Part shown: piece after piece, positions 16,171-24,357 of the stretch | Layout: each line of letters begins with the position of its first letter | Position numbering within the stretch: the first letter of the stretch is position 1 | From: CAXXOK01 sp963675365 | GTDB taxonomy: Bacteria; Bacillota; Clostridia; Christensenellales; Aristaeellaceae | Length of the DNA: 64,000 nt | Assembly: GCA_963675365.2 (NCBI GenBank) | Contig: CAXXVA010000001.1 | Coordinates: 930,001 to 994,000 of the forward strand | Direction: 5' to 3' | Notes under the pieces: generated by a model | Seen by the model: only the letters and a program-made list of their open reading frames with translations | Database searches by the model: none | What the model was told of the DNA's origin: nothing | Made by a program: the position numbers and the translations under genes

Positions 16171-17160
16171 TCAATCCCCTTGTTTGTACATTCGATTATT
16201 GTCCACCGCTTCCAGCAGTTCCTGGGTGCGCAAACCGTATTCGCCTTGGGCTTCCAGGTCGCCGTTTCCAAGCAGCGTGTCCACCACCTGGGCGATAAAC
16301 CCCTGCTGGACGTGCGGCATGGGCGAAAAGGCAATTTCGTCCGTATTGCCGTCCACGGTGACGACAATGGGATCGTTGTCCATGATCGAAAAACGCAGGC
16401 TTCCATTGGCGCCCAAAATAACCGCCTCGTCCTTGCGCTCCGCCGCGCAGAACGTCAGCTGCAGCGTGCCCTGCACGCCGCTTTGAAAGCGCAGCACGGC
16501 GCTGTGCTCGTCGTTGACCGAAAACGCGCCGCTTTGGTTGGCCGACAGGCCATACGCTTCCTCCGCCTCGCCCAGCAGAAAGCGCAGCGTGTCGATCATG
16601 TGCGATCCCATGTCGTACAAAAGCCCGCCGCCCGCGACGGCCGGGTCTAGCAGCCAGGCGCGGTTGGGGTCGATCACCGGGACGGGGCAGGCGAATTGAT
16701 ACTGGAACGACCGCAGCTCCCCAAGCGCTCCGCCGGAGAGGATTTCTTTGATTTTTTGGAACTTTTCCATACCCCGGCGGTAGTAGGCCGTAAACAGGGG
16801 CACGCCCGCCTGTTTGCAGGCGGCGATCATCTCGCGGCATTCCTTCACCGTCAGCGCCATCGGCTTTTCCACGTATACGGCCTTGCCGTATTTCGCCGCC
16901 TCCAGCGTGTAAAAGCGGTGCATGTGCGGCGGGGTGGCGATGTACACCGCGTCGATCTCCGGGTCCTTCAATATCTCCAGATATTCGGTGGTATAGTGCT
17001 CCACATGGTGGCGCGCGGCGTAGCTTTTCAGCTTTTCCTCGTCCCGCCGCATCACGGTTTTCAGGCGGCTGCCCGCGATTTTCTGAAACGCGGGACCGGA
17101 CTTCACCTCGGTCACGTCGCCGCAGCCGATGATGGCAAAGGTTACGGTGCTTTTCTTCAT
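16171..17160 (-). CDS. Gfo/Idh/MocA-family NAD(P)-dependent oxidoreductase
   Basis: A 329-residue cytoplasmic dehydrogenase. The N-terminal Rossmann motif is FAIIGCGDVTE, followed by IDAVYIATPPHMH and the family signature VYVEKPMALTVKEC, whose Lys is catalytic. The C-terminal alpha/beta domain contains GGLLYDMGSHMIDTLRFLLG, where Asp/His of DMGSHMID are the usual second active-site element. The substrate (a sugar, inositol or related polyol) cannot be told from sequence. It is monocistronic between the Shedu gene and a divergent DUF2130 gene. Confidence 0.92.
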   Translation of the reverse strand: MKKSTVTFAIIGCGDVTEVKSGPAFQKIAGSRLKTVMRRDEEKLKSYAARHHVEHYTTEYLEILKDPEIDAVYIATPPHMHRFYTLEAAKYGKAVYVEKPMALTVKECREMIAACKQAGVPLFTAYYRRGMEKFQKIKEILSGGALGELRSFQYQFACPVPVIDPNRAWLLDPAVAGGGLLYDMGSHMIDTLRFLLGEAEEAYGLSANQSGAFSVNDEHSAVLRFQSGVQGTLQLTFCAAERKDEAVILGANGSLRFSIMDNDPIVVTVDGNTDEIAFSPMPHVQQGFIAQVVDTLLGNGDLEAQGEYGLRTQELLEAVDNNRMYKQGD

Positions 17161-17199
17161 ATTGGTCGTCCCCTTATTCGTTCGATCGTCTGTTCCTTC

Positions 17200-17228
17200 A
17201 CCATAGTCCCGTTTACGCCGCGCGTCAA
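17200..17228 (-). promoter_or_regulatory. Promoter of the Gfo/Idh/MocA gene
   Basis: Minus-strand TTGACG (17223-17228), 17 bp, TATGGT (17200-17205). Confidence 0.6.
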
Positions 17229-17247
17229 GCGTTGGCCGTACGACCTG

Positions 17248-17276
17248 TGGTCAATCCGCAAGTTTTGTATTATACT
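17248..17276 (+). promoter_or_regulatory. Promoter of the DUF2130 gene
   Basis: TGGTCA (17248-17253), 17 bp, TATACT (17271-17276), about 40 nt before the ATG. It lies back to back with the oppositely directed promoter at 17200-17228. Confidence 0.55.
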
Positions 17277-17317
17277 TTCCCTAGCGTTAATCCCCCACCG
17301 ACAACGGAGGAACCAGC

Positions 17318-18526
17318 ATGCATGAAATCAAATGCCCCCATTGCGGGCAGGTGTTTACCGTAGACGAGACCGGCTATACCGCGATTCTCTCCCAGGTGCG
17401 GGACGCGGAATTCCACAGGGCGCTTGTCGAGCGCGAAGCGCAGCTCAAGCAAGCCGAGGACGCGGCGCGCAAGCTTTTGCAGCTGAACGCCGAAAAGGAC
17501 AAAGCGCAGTCGATGTCCGAGCTGCTGCGCGACATCGACAAGCTAAAAGCACAGATCGAAACCGAGGAAAAAGACCGCCAGCTTGCCGTGACCGCCGCCG
17601 TGACCGCGCAGAAGGACGCGCTGTTTGAAAAGGAAAAGCTGGTCGCGCAGCTGCAAAACGAGCTGCGGGAGGCCGAGAAGGACGCAAAGCTTAAGGAACA
17701 GTCCCTGAAAGACCAGTTCTCGGCGGAGCTCAAGGCCAAGGATACCGAGATCGCCTTCCACAAGGACTTAAAGCTCCGGCTGTCCACCAAAATGATCGGC
17801 GAAACGCTGGAACAGCACTGCGAAACCGAGTTCAACCGCCTGCGCGCCACGGGCTTTCAGAACGCCTATTTTGAAAAGGACAACGACGCCAAATCCGGCA
17901 GCAAGGGCGATTATATTTTCCGGGATCAAACGGACGACGGCGTGGAGTTCATCTCCATCATGTTCGAGATGAAAAACGAGGCCGACGCCACCGCCACCAA
18001 AAAGCGCAACGAGGACTTTTTCAAGGAGCTGGATAAAGACCGCAATGAAAAGCACTGCGAATACGCGGTGCTGGTGTCGCTGCTGGAGCCCGAAAGCGAA
18101 TTGTACAACTCCGGCATCGTGGATGTATCGCATAAGTATCCCAAAATGTACGTCATCCGCCCGCAGTTCTTCATCTCGATGATCACCGTGCTCCGCAACG
18201 CCGCCTTGAACTCCATCGGCTACCAGCGGCAGCTTGCGGAGGTGAAGAACCAGAACGTTGATATTTCGCATTTTGAGGACGACCTGAACGAGTTTAAAAA
18301 TAAATTCGAGCACAATTACGATCTGGCCAGCCGGAAATTCCAGACCGCCATCCAGGAAATCGACAAGACCATCGATCACCTGCAAAAAACCAAGGACGCG
18401 CTGCTGTCGTCGGAAAACAACCTGCGGCTGGCCAACAACAAGGCGCAGGATTTAAGCGTTAAGCGCCTGACAAAAAACAACCCCACCATGCGGCAGAAAT
18501 TCGACGAGCTCGGGCAGGGCGAATAG
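17318..18526 (+). CDS. DUF2130-domain protein, possible PD-(D/E)XK nuclease
   Basis: 402 residues. It opens with a short zinc-ribbon-like half (CPHCGQVF), followed by about 120 residues of heptad-rich coiled coil (residues 25-150). Next is the DUF2130 core: GSKGDYIFRD, then FEMKNEAD, then HCEYAVLVSLLEPESELYNSG and YVIRPQFFI. A second helical region and the conserved tail (NNPTMRQKFDELG) follow. The Asp in KGDYIF and Glu-Met-Lys in FEMKNE fit a restriction-endonuclease-like active site, so a nuclease role is plausible but unproven. A GGAGGA site precedes the ATG. It stands alone, terminated by the hairpin at about 18.55 kb. Confidence 0.88.
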   Translation: MHEIKCPHCGQVFTVDETGYTAILSQVRDAEFHRALVEREAQLKQAEDAARKLLQLNAEKDKAQSMSELLRDIDKLKAQIETEEKDRQLAVTAAVTAQKDALFEKEKLVAQLQNELREAEKDAKLKEQSLKDQFSAELKAKDTEIAFHKDLKLRLSTKMIGETLEQHCETEFNRLRATGFQNAYFEKDNDAKSGSKGDYIFRDQTDDGVEFISIMFEMKNEADATATKKRNEDFFKELDKDRNEKHCEYAVLVSLLEPESELYNSGIVDVSHKYPKMYVIRPQFFISMITVLRNAALNSIGYQRQLAEVKNQNVDISHFEDDLNEFKNKFEHNYDLASRKFQTAIQEIDKTIDHLQKTKDALLSSENNLRLANNKAQDLSVKRLTKNNPTMRQKFDELGQGE

Positions 18527-18544
18527 CGGAACAGTTCACCACCA

Positions 18545-18570
18545 AAAAGCCGCTCCTTATGGGGCGGCTT
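18545..18570. terminator. Terminator hairpin overlapping the 3' end of the diguanylate cyclase gene
   Basis: Arms AAGCCGCTCC and GGGGCGGCTT (one G-U type pair) around TTAT. It serves the convergent DUF2130 and GGDEF genes; its right arm is inside the last codons of the GGDEF gene. Confidence 0.6.
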
Positions 18571-19714
18571 CCGTGTTTATGCTCTTTTTGGCGTTCTTGT
18601 CCTTGTACATCAGGCCGTCCACCTTCATATACAGGGAGTGCAGGCTGGTGATTTCCTGATCGGTAAACACCCAGGAGCCGATGCTCAGGGCGATCTCGTA
18701 GGGCCGGTTGGTCTGCTTGTTCTGCTTTTCTCTTTGCGTTTCGAGCTTTTGAAGATACTCGGCCATCAGCTCGTCGCGACAGTCCTTGAGCACCACGGTA
18801 AACTCGTCGCCGCCGTAGCGCGCGATGAAAAAGCTGCCCGCGAAGGCTTCGCGCAGGATATCCGCCGTGGCCTTGAGCGCCCGGTCGCCCTCCACGTGGC
18901 CGAAGCGGTCGTTGATGCTCTTGAAATCGTCCACGTCGATCATCATCACGCCGAGCCGCATATGCGTCGCATGGCTTTCGTGGATCATCCGACGCAGGTA
19001 CGCATCCAGCGCCATACGGTTGTTCAGGCTGGTCAGGTGGTCGATATTCGTGCGGTTGTTTAGCACCAGCATCTGGATTTCCAATATCACCAGGCTCGTG
19101 CCCGCCCACATCAGCCCCGTCAGCGGCGCAAACAATATCTCGCCGATCGCAAGCGCCACGGGAATCGCGGGCACCAGCAGATAGGGTATGATCTCGCCGC
19201 GGTTGAGCGCCTTGCGCTGGGAAAGGATCAGGTACCCCGCCGCAACGATATACGCCATCCCCCAAACATAGCTGGCCGCGTATGCGATGCCGTGGATATA
19301 GCGGTTGGCCTCGTCAATGCCGAAGGCGACGCCGTTTGGCAGCGTAACCAAAAGCAGCGTCACATACGCCGCGGCGGGCAGCGCGACCAGATAGCGCACG
19401 CTTTTTTTAACGCTGGTGATATGGTAGATCCTGTACAGGCAGTAATACACCCACAACGTCGGAATAATGACCGCCAGGGCGTAATCGACGGTCTGCAAGC
19501 CGTACAGCAAAACGCGGATCGCCCACCCCGGCTGCCCCCACAGATTTTCAATCGCGGCTTCGTTGACAAGCATCAAAAGCGTCGCCCAGATGAACAGGAC
19601 GAACACCCTCTCCTCACAGCAGATGGCTTTGAATTTCCGCCGGTAGTTTTTCAGGATCAGCAAAAGCACCAAAACGGCAAAGCTGTTGATATAAATCAGT
19701 ACGAGTTTACTCAT
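18557..19714 (-). CDS. Membrane-bound diguanylate cyclase (GGDEF)
   Basis: 385 residues. About seven hydrophobic helices fill residues 1-210. A GGDEF domain follows, beginning DHLTSLNNRMALD, with the substrate-binding Asp in VMMIDVDDFKSINDRFGH and an intact active site ARYGGDEFTVV. It should make cyclic di-GMP from GTP. No inhibitory RxxD site is present at the usual position five residues before GGDEF, so product inhibition may be absent. It lies about 1.6 kb upstream of the Pel operon, whose first protein carries a c-di-GMP receptor-type domain. Functional coupling is inferred. GAGGGG lies 8 nt before the ATG. Confidence 0.93.
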   Translation of the reverse strand: MSKLVLIYINSFAVLVLLLILKNYRRKFKAICCEERVFVLFIWATLLMLVNEAAIENLWGQPGWAIRVLLYGLQTVDYALAVIIPTLWVYYCLYRIYHITSVKKSVRYLVALPAAAYVTLLLVTLPNGVAFGIDEANRYIHGIAYAASYVWGMAYIVAAGYLILSQRKALNRGEIIPYLLVPAIPVALAIGEILFAPLTGLMWAGTSLVILEIQMLVLNNRTNIDHLTSLNNRMALDAYLRRMIHESHATHMRLGVMMIDVDDFKSINDRFGHVEGDRALKATADILREAFAGSFFIARYGGDEFTVVLKDCRDELMAEYLQKLETQREKQNKQTNRPYEIALSIGSWVFTDQEITSLHSLYMKVDGLMYKDKNAKKSINTEAAP

Positions 19715-19767
19715 TTACACCACCCCTCGCATACGGTTGGTCAGAAATAAACGATCTTGTTGTTCTT

Positions 19768-19795
19768 AGTATACAAGAAAAAGCCCGTCTTGCAA
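19768..19795 (-). promoter_or_regulatory. Promoter of the diguanylate cyclase gene
   Basis: Minus-strand TTGCAA (19790-19795), 16 bp, TATACT (19768-19773). Confidence 0.55.
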
Positions 19796-19827
19796 ATACG
19801 GCCCGAAAATCCGCTTGGGCACTTTGG

Positions 19828-20982
19828 CTATGGTCTGGTTTTTTGCAGTATGCGCAGTACTTTGATCATGGTGCGTACGCTGGCGGCCGGCGCGGCGTCC
19901 GAACCGAAGCTGGCGATATACACGCCGCCTGTCGCGGGATCATAAACCATCTGCGTTCCCAGAACACCCATGTGGCCGATCATGCGCGGCAGGGATTTCA
20001 GCAGGAATGAAAACTCATTAAAGCGGTACTGCATGAATCCGTAGCCGTAGCGTATACCGATCATGTACTTGTGATCAAAGCGGTACAGAGACTGAAGCGT
20101 CTCGCTTTTAACGATTTCCCCCGCGTTGAGCGCACGGACAAACGCCGCCAGATCGGATACGGTGGATACGATACCGCCGCCCGCCCAGTCGATGCTCAGC
20201 GAAGGATACGCTTTGATGTTCACGCCCCTCAGCCACACGTCAGCCATCGGACGCGGAGGGTTTTTCGGCTTAGAATAAAACAGCAGGTAGGAGTCGTCCA
20301 TGTGCAGCGGCTCGAAAATCCGTTTGTGCAGCAGGCTATGGAACGGCGCTTTGGAAACGGCCTCAATCAGCAGCCCCAGCAGGATGTAGCCGGTATCGGA
20401 GTAATGGAATCTCTCACCCGGACGCCCGGCGGCGGATTGATGCTCCCGCGTGAAAGCGACCAGCTCGACCGGCGACCACAGCTTGTTTTGGTCTTCCAGT
20501 ATCAGTTCGCGCATCGGGCGCGCGCCGACAGGCGCGTCCTCAAAATAGTCCGCAATTCCGCTCATATGGCTCAACAGATGGCCGACGGTCACCGCGCCGC
20601 TGTGATCCTCTCCCCCAACCACAAACAGGCCGGCCAGCAATCCGGGGTCCAGATGCTCGGCAATCCTGTCCTCCAGTCGAAGCGTTCCTTCGTCGATCAG
20701 CGTGCCGATCAGCGCGGCGGTAAACGCCTTGCCGATGCTGGCCACGTGAAACGGCCGGTTTTCATCTTCTATGTTTCCCGCGTGCAATCGCTGATGCACG
20801 CCGTGCTCCGGCGAATCGATCAGCGCGACGGCGCCGGCGATGCTGCGCTTCCCGATTTTCTTGTCGAAGGCTTTATGTATTTTTCGTACGGCGGTCTGTA
20901 CGCTGATCTTCCTTGCGCCCAGGCCCAGCAGAACCAAAATGCCCGCAAGGAGTATCCCGCCGATCAGGACGTAATGATTCAT
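19828..20982 (-). CDS. Membrane-anchored serine hydrolase, class C beta-lactamase fold
   Basis: 384 residues with an N-terminal hydrophobic segment (YVLIGGILLAGILVLLGLG) that could be an uncleaved anchor. The catalytic SxxK is in HVASIGKAFTAAL, the Tyr-Ser-Asp element is HYSDTGYILLGL, and the third motif is probably near IGHMGVLGT. These enzymes are usually D,D-peptidases, esterases or D-amino-acid amidases rather than resistance beta-lactamases. The gene is flanked by its own AGGAG site and stands alone. No substrate can be assigned. Confidence 0.85.
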   Translation of the reverse strand: MNHYVLIGGILLAGILVLLGLGARKISVQTAVRKIHKAFDKKIGKRSIAGAVALIDSPEHGVHQRLHAGNIEDENRPFHVASIGKAFTAALIGTLIDEGTLRLEDRIAEHLDPGLLAGLFVVGGEDHSGAVTVGHLLSHMSGIADYFEDAPVGARPMRELILEDQNKLWSPVELVAFTREHQSAAGRPGERFHYSDTGYILLGLLIEAVSKAPFHSLLHKRIFEPLHMDDSYLLFYSKPKNPPRPMADVWLRGVNIKAYPSLSIDWAGGGIVSTVSDLAAFVRALNAGEIVKSETLQSLYRFDHKYMIGIRYGYGFMQYRFNEFSFLLKSLPRMIGHMGVLGTQMVYDPATGGVYIASFGSDAAPAASVRTMIKVLRILQKTRP

Positions 20983-21250
20983 CGTCTATCCGGCTCCTTC
21001 CGTTTATGCCGCGGCAGCCGCGGCGCTATAACAGCAATACCCGCCCGCGGGCGTTTTCAAACACGCTTGGGTACGTGCGCCGCGCTTCGTTTCGTTTTTT
21101 TCGTTGCTGGACACGCCCAAGGGAACGCGCGGCCAGATCCGGTTCGGACTTACAGTACAATACGGTATCCCCAGTATAGGAGGACACAGTTTCCGGTGTC
21201 AAGGCCGCAGCCCTCCGCAGAAAACGCAAAGCCTGCGTTTTTTACATTCG
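20983..21250. other. Intergenic region upstream of the Pel promoter
   Basis: About 270 bases between divergent transcription units. Apart from a GC-rich repeat GCCGCGGC-A-GCCGCGGC near 21008 and T-rich patches, nothing recognisable was seen. It could hold regulator sites for the Pel operon. Confidence 0.4.
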
Positions 21251-21279
21251 TTGACAAATATACGGATTTTACATAAAAT
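21251..21279 (+). promoter_or_regulatory. Promoter of the Pel operon
   Basis: TTGACA (21251-21256), exactly 17 bp, TAAAAT (21274-21279). The predicted leader is about 57 nt long and ends in GGAGGAG six nt before the TTG start of pelD. Confidence 0.8.
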
Positions 21280-21342
21280 GAAGAATATACAACCGATGGA
21301 TCGCTGGTATCGTTGACTCTACCATATCTGGAGGAGAGCCCT

Positions 21343-23460
21343 TTGAAGATCCTGCTGACCGGCATTCTCTCCCCGATGATTTGGGAGATGGTAGACAGGC
21401 TTGCGCGCGAGGGCCATCAGGTGTCGCTGCTGGGCCACGGCCTGTCGCCCGCGCCTGCGAAAACCAAGGCGACCATCCACGACCTGTCCCCCGGCAACCC
21501 CGAGGCGGCGCAGGTGCTGGAAGCGGGGCGCTTTTCCGCGGTTGTGTTTTTTTATGCGTACCAATCCGAAGACAACCGCGCCTACGGTTCCATCCAGGGG
21601 TCGATGCTGGACGCGCTGTTCCAATTGCAGCACACCGCGGCCGGCTGCGGTGTGGACCGCTTTTATCTGGTCACGGACGCGCGCGTGTTCGGTCACGGGC
21701 AGGCCGGGCGGGAGGACGAAACCCCGCTGCCCCAAACCCCTACGGGCGTATTGATCAACGCGGCGGAGGAAGTGCTGCGCTGCGTGGACCCCAGTTCCAT
21801 GCAGACGCTGTTGATCCGCGTCAGCCACCTGTACGCGCCCGGCATGGAGGATACGTTTTTCACCCGCGCCAAACAGAATGCGGAGGCGGGCCAGCCGTTG
21901 CTTCTGGACGGCACCGCCCAGACCCCATGCGATTTTCTGCACGTGGACGACCTTGCGCTGTTCATCACGCTGGCGCTGGAACGCAAGCTGACGGGCGTCG
22001 TCCACCTGGCCTACGGGGAAGCGGTCAGCTACGCGGAGACCGCCAAGCTGTTGCAGGCCCGCATGCCCAAGCTCCAGGTAACCTATACCGACAACCGGGC
22101 GTCGCGCACGATGCTTGCCTGCGCCGCCGCGACCAGCCAAACGGGATGGGTTCCGCGCCACCGCTGGGTCTCGGAGCTGGACGATATTCTCTCGGGCGCG
22201 GACGGCGGACCCAAAAAGCGCGGCTTCGGCGCGCGGATCCTGGGCGGCCTGAAAACCCTGTTCGGCAGCGCGCTGCCCTGGGTGGAACTGATCGTATTCG
22301 CCCTGCTCGCCGAAATGCTCCTGCGCACGGCGGAGGTCAACGCCACCTTCCGCTTCCTTGACTACTGGCTTTTATACGTCATTCTGATGGGCAGCCTGCA
22401 CGGCGGGCCGGTCGGGCTGGCGGCGGGCGTGATCGCCTGCATCGGGTACAGTTTCAACTGGTTTGAGTCCGGAAACGACGTGTACCTTCTTTTATATAAT
22501 AAGGACAACTGGCTGCCGCTGATCATGTACATCCTTGGCGGCGGGATTTTCGGCTACATACACGACCGCAACCTGGAAAAGCTTTCCACCATGCGCCAGG
22601 AAATGGAGCAGCGAGACGAAGAAGCCCAGTTTATCCAGAGCATGTACCAGCAGGTGGACGCCGACCGCAACGCGCTGCAGGAGCAGGTGATCCGCTTCCG
22701 CGACAGCTACGGCCGCATCTACGCCATCACGCAGGAGCTGGATACCCTCCAGCCCGAGCAGGTGTTTTTATCGACGCTGGACGTGCTGGAGGACGTGATG
22801 CAAAACCAGTCGGTGGCGCTGTATACCTGCTCGCAGGAATCCTCCTTCGCCCGCCTGGTGGTGCACTCCCGCGCGATGGAGGAGCTGCCCAAGTCCATGG
22901 ATATGAAGGACTATCCGCTGCTGGACGGCGTGTACAGGCAGGGCGAGATCTTCGCCAATTCCAAGCTCGAGCCCGGCTACCCCGCCTTCTGCGCGCCGGT
23001 GATGCAGGACAGCAAAACCATCGCGCTGATCGCGCTTTGGGACGTGCCGTTTGAGCAGCAGACCCTGTACCGGCAAAACCTCTTCAGCGTGGTAGCGGGG
23101 CTTGTGCAGTCGGCCATGGTGCGCGCGCTGCATTACTTCGATTCCGCGCAGGACATGTACATCCAAAACACGCATATCCTGACCGACAAGGCCTTCCGCT
23201 CGACTTTGAGCGTATACAGCCAGATGCGCAAAAAGCGCGCCGCGCAGTACCTGCTGCTGGCCGTGCAGAGCGCGGACGGCGTGTTATCCGTAGAGGAGTA
23301 CGACCGCCGCATCGGCCGGGCCACGCGCCGCACCGATATCGCGGGCAGGCTGCAAAACGGCCAGCTTTATGTGCTTTTGCCCCAGGCCAGCCTTGACAAC
23401 ATGCCGCAGATCGAGCGCCGCTTCCTGTCCAACGGCCTGCGCTGCACGGTTACATCGTAG
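21343..23460 (+). CDS. pelD: PelD-type c-di-GMP receptor fused to an N-terminal degenerate SDR domain
   Basis: 705 residues from a TTG start that has GGAGGAG 6 nt upstream. Residues 1-285 resemble an NAD-dependent epimerase (KILLTGILSPMIWEMVD, VDRFYLVTDARVFG, FLHVDDLALFI). The catalytic YxxxK position reads PTGVLINAAEE, without Tyr or Lys, and the glycine-rich loop is altered, so it is probably not an active epimerase. Four membrane helices (about 310-405) and a coiled coil lead to a GAF domain (about 465-600). A C-terminal degenerate GGDEF domain follows: RRTD at 662-665, five residues, then QNGQL where GGDEF would be. The RxxD inhibitory-site spacing is intact, the hallmark of PelD c-di-GMP binding. 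It would switch on Pel synthesis at the membrane. Confidence 0.86.
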   Translation: MKILLTGILSPMIWEMVDRLAREGHQVSLLGHGLSPAPAKTKATIHDLSPGNPEAAQVLEAGRFSAVVFFYAYQSEDNRAYGSIQGSMLDALFQLQHTAAGCGVDRFYLVTDARVFGHGQAGREDETPLPQTPTGVLINAAEEVLRCVDPSSMQTLLIRVSHLYAPGMEDTFFTRAKQNAEAGQPLLLDGTAQTPCDFLHVDDLALFITLALERKLTGVVHLAYGEAVSYAETAKLLQARMPKLQVTYTDNRASRTMLACAAATSQTGWVPRHRWVSELDDILSGADGGPKKRGFGARILGGLKTLFGSALPWVELIVFALLAEMLLRTAEVNATFRFLDYWLLYVILMGSLHGGPVGLAAGVIACIGYSFNWFESGNDVYLLLYNKDNWLPLIMYILGGGIFGYIHDRNLEKLSTMRQEMEQRDEEAQFIQSMYQQVDADRNALQEQVIRFRDSYGRIYAITQELDTLQPEQVFLSTLDVLEDVMQNQSVALYTCSQESSFARLVVHSRAMEELPKSMDMKDYPLLDGVYRQGEIFANSKLEPGYPAFCAPVMQDSKTIALIALWDVPFEQQTLYRQNLFSVVAGLVQSAMVRALHYFDSAQDMYIQNTHILTDKAFRSTLSVYSQMRKKRAAQYLLLAVQSADGVLSVEEYDRRIGRATRRTDIAGRLQNGQLYVLLPQASLDNMPQIERRFLSNGLRCTVTS

Positions 23461-23469
23461 GAGGGCGGA

Positions 23470-24357
23470 ATGAACAGCGTGATTTTCGTGCTCCTGGCCC
23501 TGTCGCTGCATTTGTTTTTATGCGCGGCGCTGGTCGTGTTTGCCCCCATGCGCAAGCGGCTGTTCAACCACGCGCACTTCGCCTGGATACTGCTGATCCC
23601 GGTCTTCGGGCCGCTGGCCGGGTTTTCGCTGATCCGGGCGGTGGGCCGCAAGCCGCCCGACGCCGAGTGGCTGGTCCAGCAGCAGCAGGAGCGCCACCGC
23701 GTCAACATCGTGTCCCCCGGAAACGTCGAAAGCACCGTGCCGTTGGAAGAAGCCCTGCTGATCAACGATCCGCATAAGCGGCGCAACCTGATGATGAACA
23801 TCCTGCGCTCCGACCCCATGCGCTACCTGGACCTTTTATTGATCGCGCGTTATAACGACGATACCGAAACCGCCCACTACGCAACCGCCTCCCTGATGGA
23901 GATCCAGCGGCAGTTTCAGCTGGACTTGCAGCAATACCAATTGGAACTCACCAAGGAAAACGCGGCCTTTGAAACCCACCGGCAGTATATCGAGCTGCTC
24001 TCCCGCTACTGCCAGAGCGGGCTGTTGGAAGGCCAGCTCCTGCGCAGGCAGCAGCTGCTGTTAAAAACCGCGCTGGACGAAGCGCTGAAGCTGGAGGACG
24101 ACCCGGACATCCTGCGCATCAAGGTCGGAAACTCCCTGGCCCTCAAGGACGCGCAGGAAGCCCGGTCCACCGCCCTGCACCTGGTCGACCGCTACCCCCG
24201 CGACGAGCGTTCGTGGCTGGAAGGCATGCGCGTTTACACCGAAACGCGCGACCCGGAAGGGATGCGGACGCTTCTAAAGCGCATCGAAGATGAAAAGATC
24301 GACCTGACCGCCGCGGGGCGCGAGCACCTGCATTTTCTGGAAGAGGTGCGCTCATGA
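23470..24357 (+). CDS. pelE: PelE-like membrane/helical-repeat protein
   Basis: 295 residues. Two N-terminal hydrophobic helices (VIFVLLALSLHLFLCAALVV and FAWILLIPVFGPLAGFSLI) are followed by a soluble all-helical region of about 230 residues rich in Leu/Arg, consistent with TPR-like repeats. Position directly after PelD, nine nt downstream, with its stop overlapping the next start (ATGA), and this architecture match PelE. In Pseudomonas PelE joins PelD and PelG in the synthase complex. Sequence similarity alone would be weak; the assignment leans on order and topology. Confidence 0.75.
   Translation: MNSVIFVLLALSLHLFLCAALVVFAPMRKRLFNHAHFAWILLIPVFGPLAGFSLIRAVGRKPPDAEWLVQQQQERHRVNIVSPGNVESTVPLEEALLINDPHKRRNLMMNILRSDPMRYLDLLLIARYNDDTETAHYATASLMEIQRQFQLDLQQYQLELTKENAAFETHRQYIELLSRYCQSGLLEGQLLRRQQLLLKTALDEALKLEDDPDILRIKVGNSLALKDAQEARSTALHLVDRYPRDERSWLEGMRVYTETRDPEGMRTLLKRIEDEKIDLTAAGREHLHFLEEVRS

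Noticed and set aside
19828..20982. Antibiotic-resistance beta-lactamase
   Set aside because: The SxxK and Tyr-Ser-Asp motifs are those of the broad class C/esterase/peptidase group with a membrane anchor; nothing indicates clinical AmpC-type activity.
21343..22200. First Pel gene taken as a functional sugar-nucleotide epimerase
   Set aside because: The YxxxK pair is absent and the protein continues through membrane helices, GAF and a degenerate GGDEF, so it is better read as PelD with an added pseudo-SDR domain.
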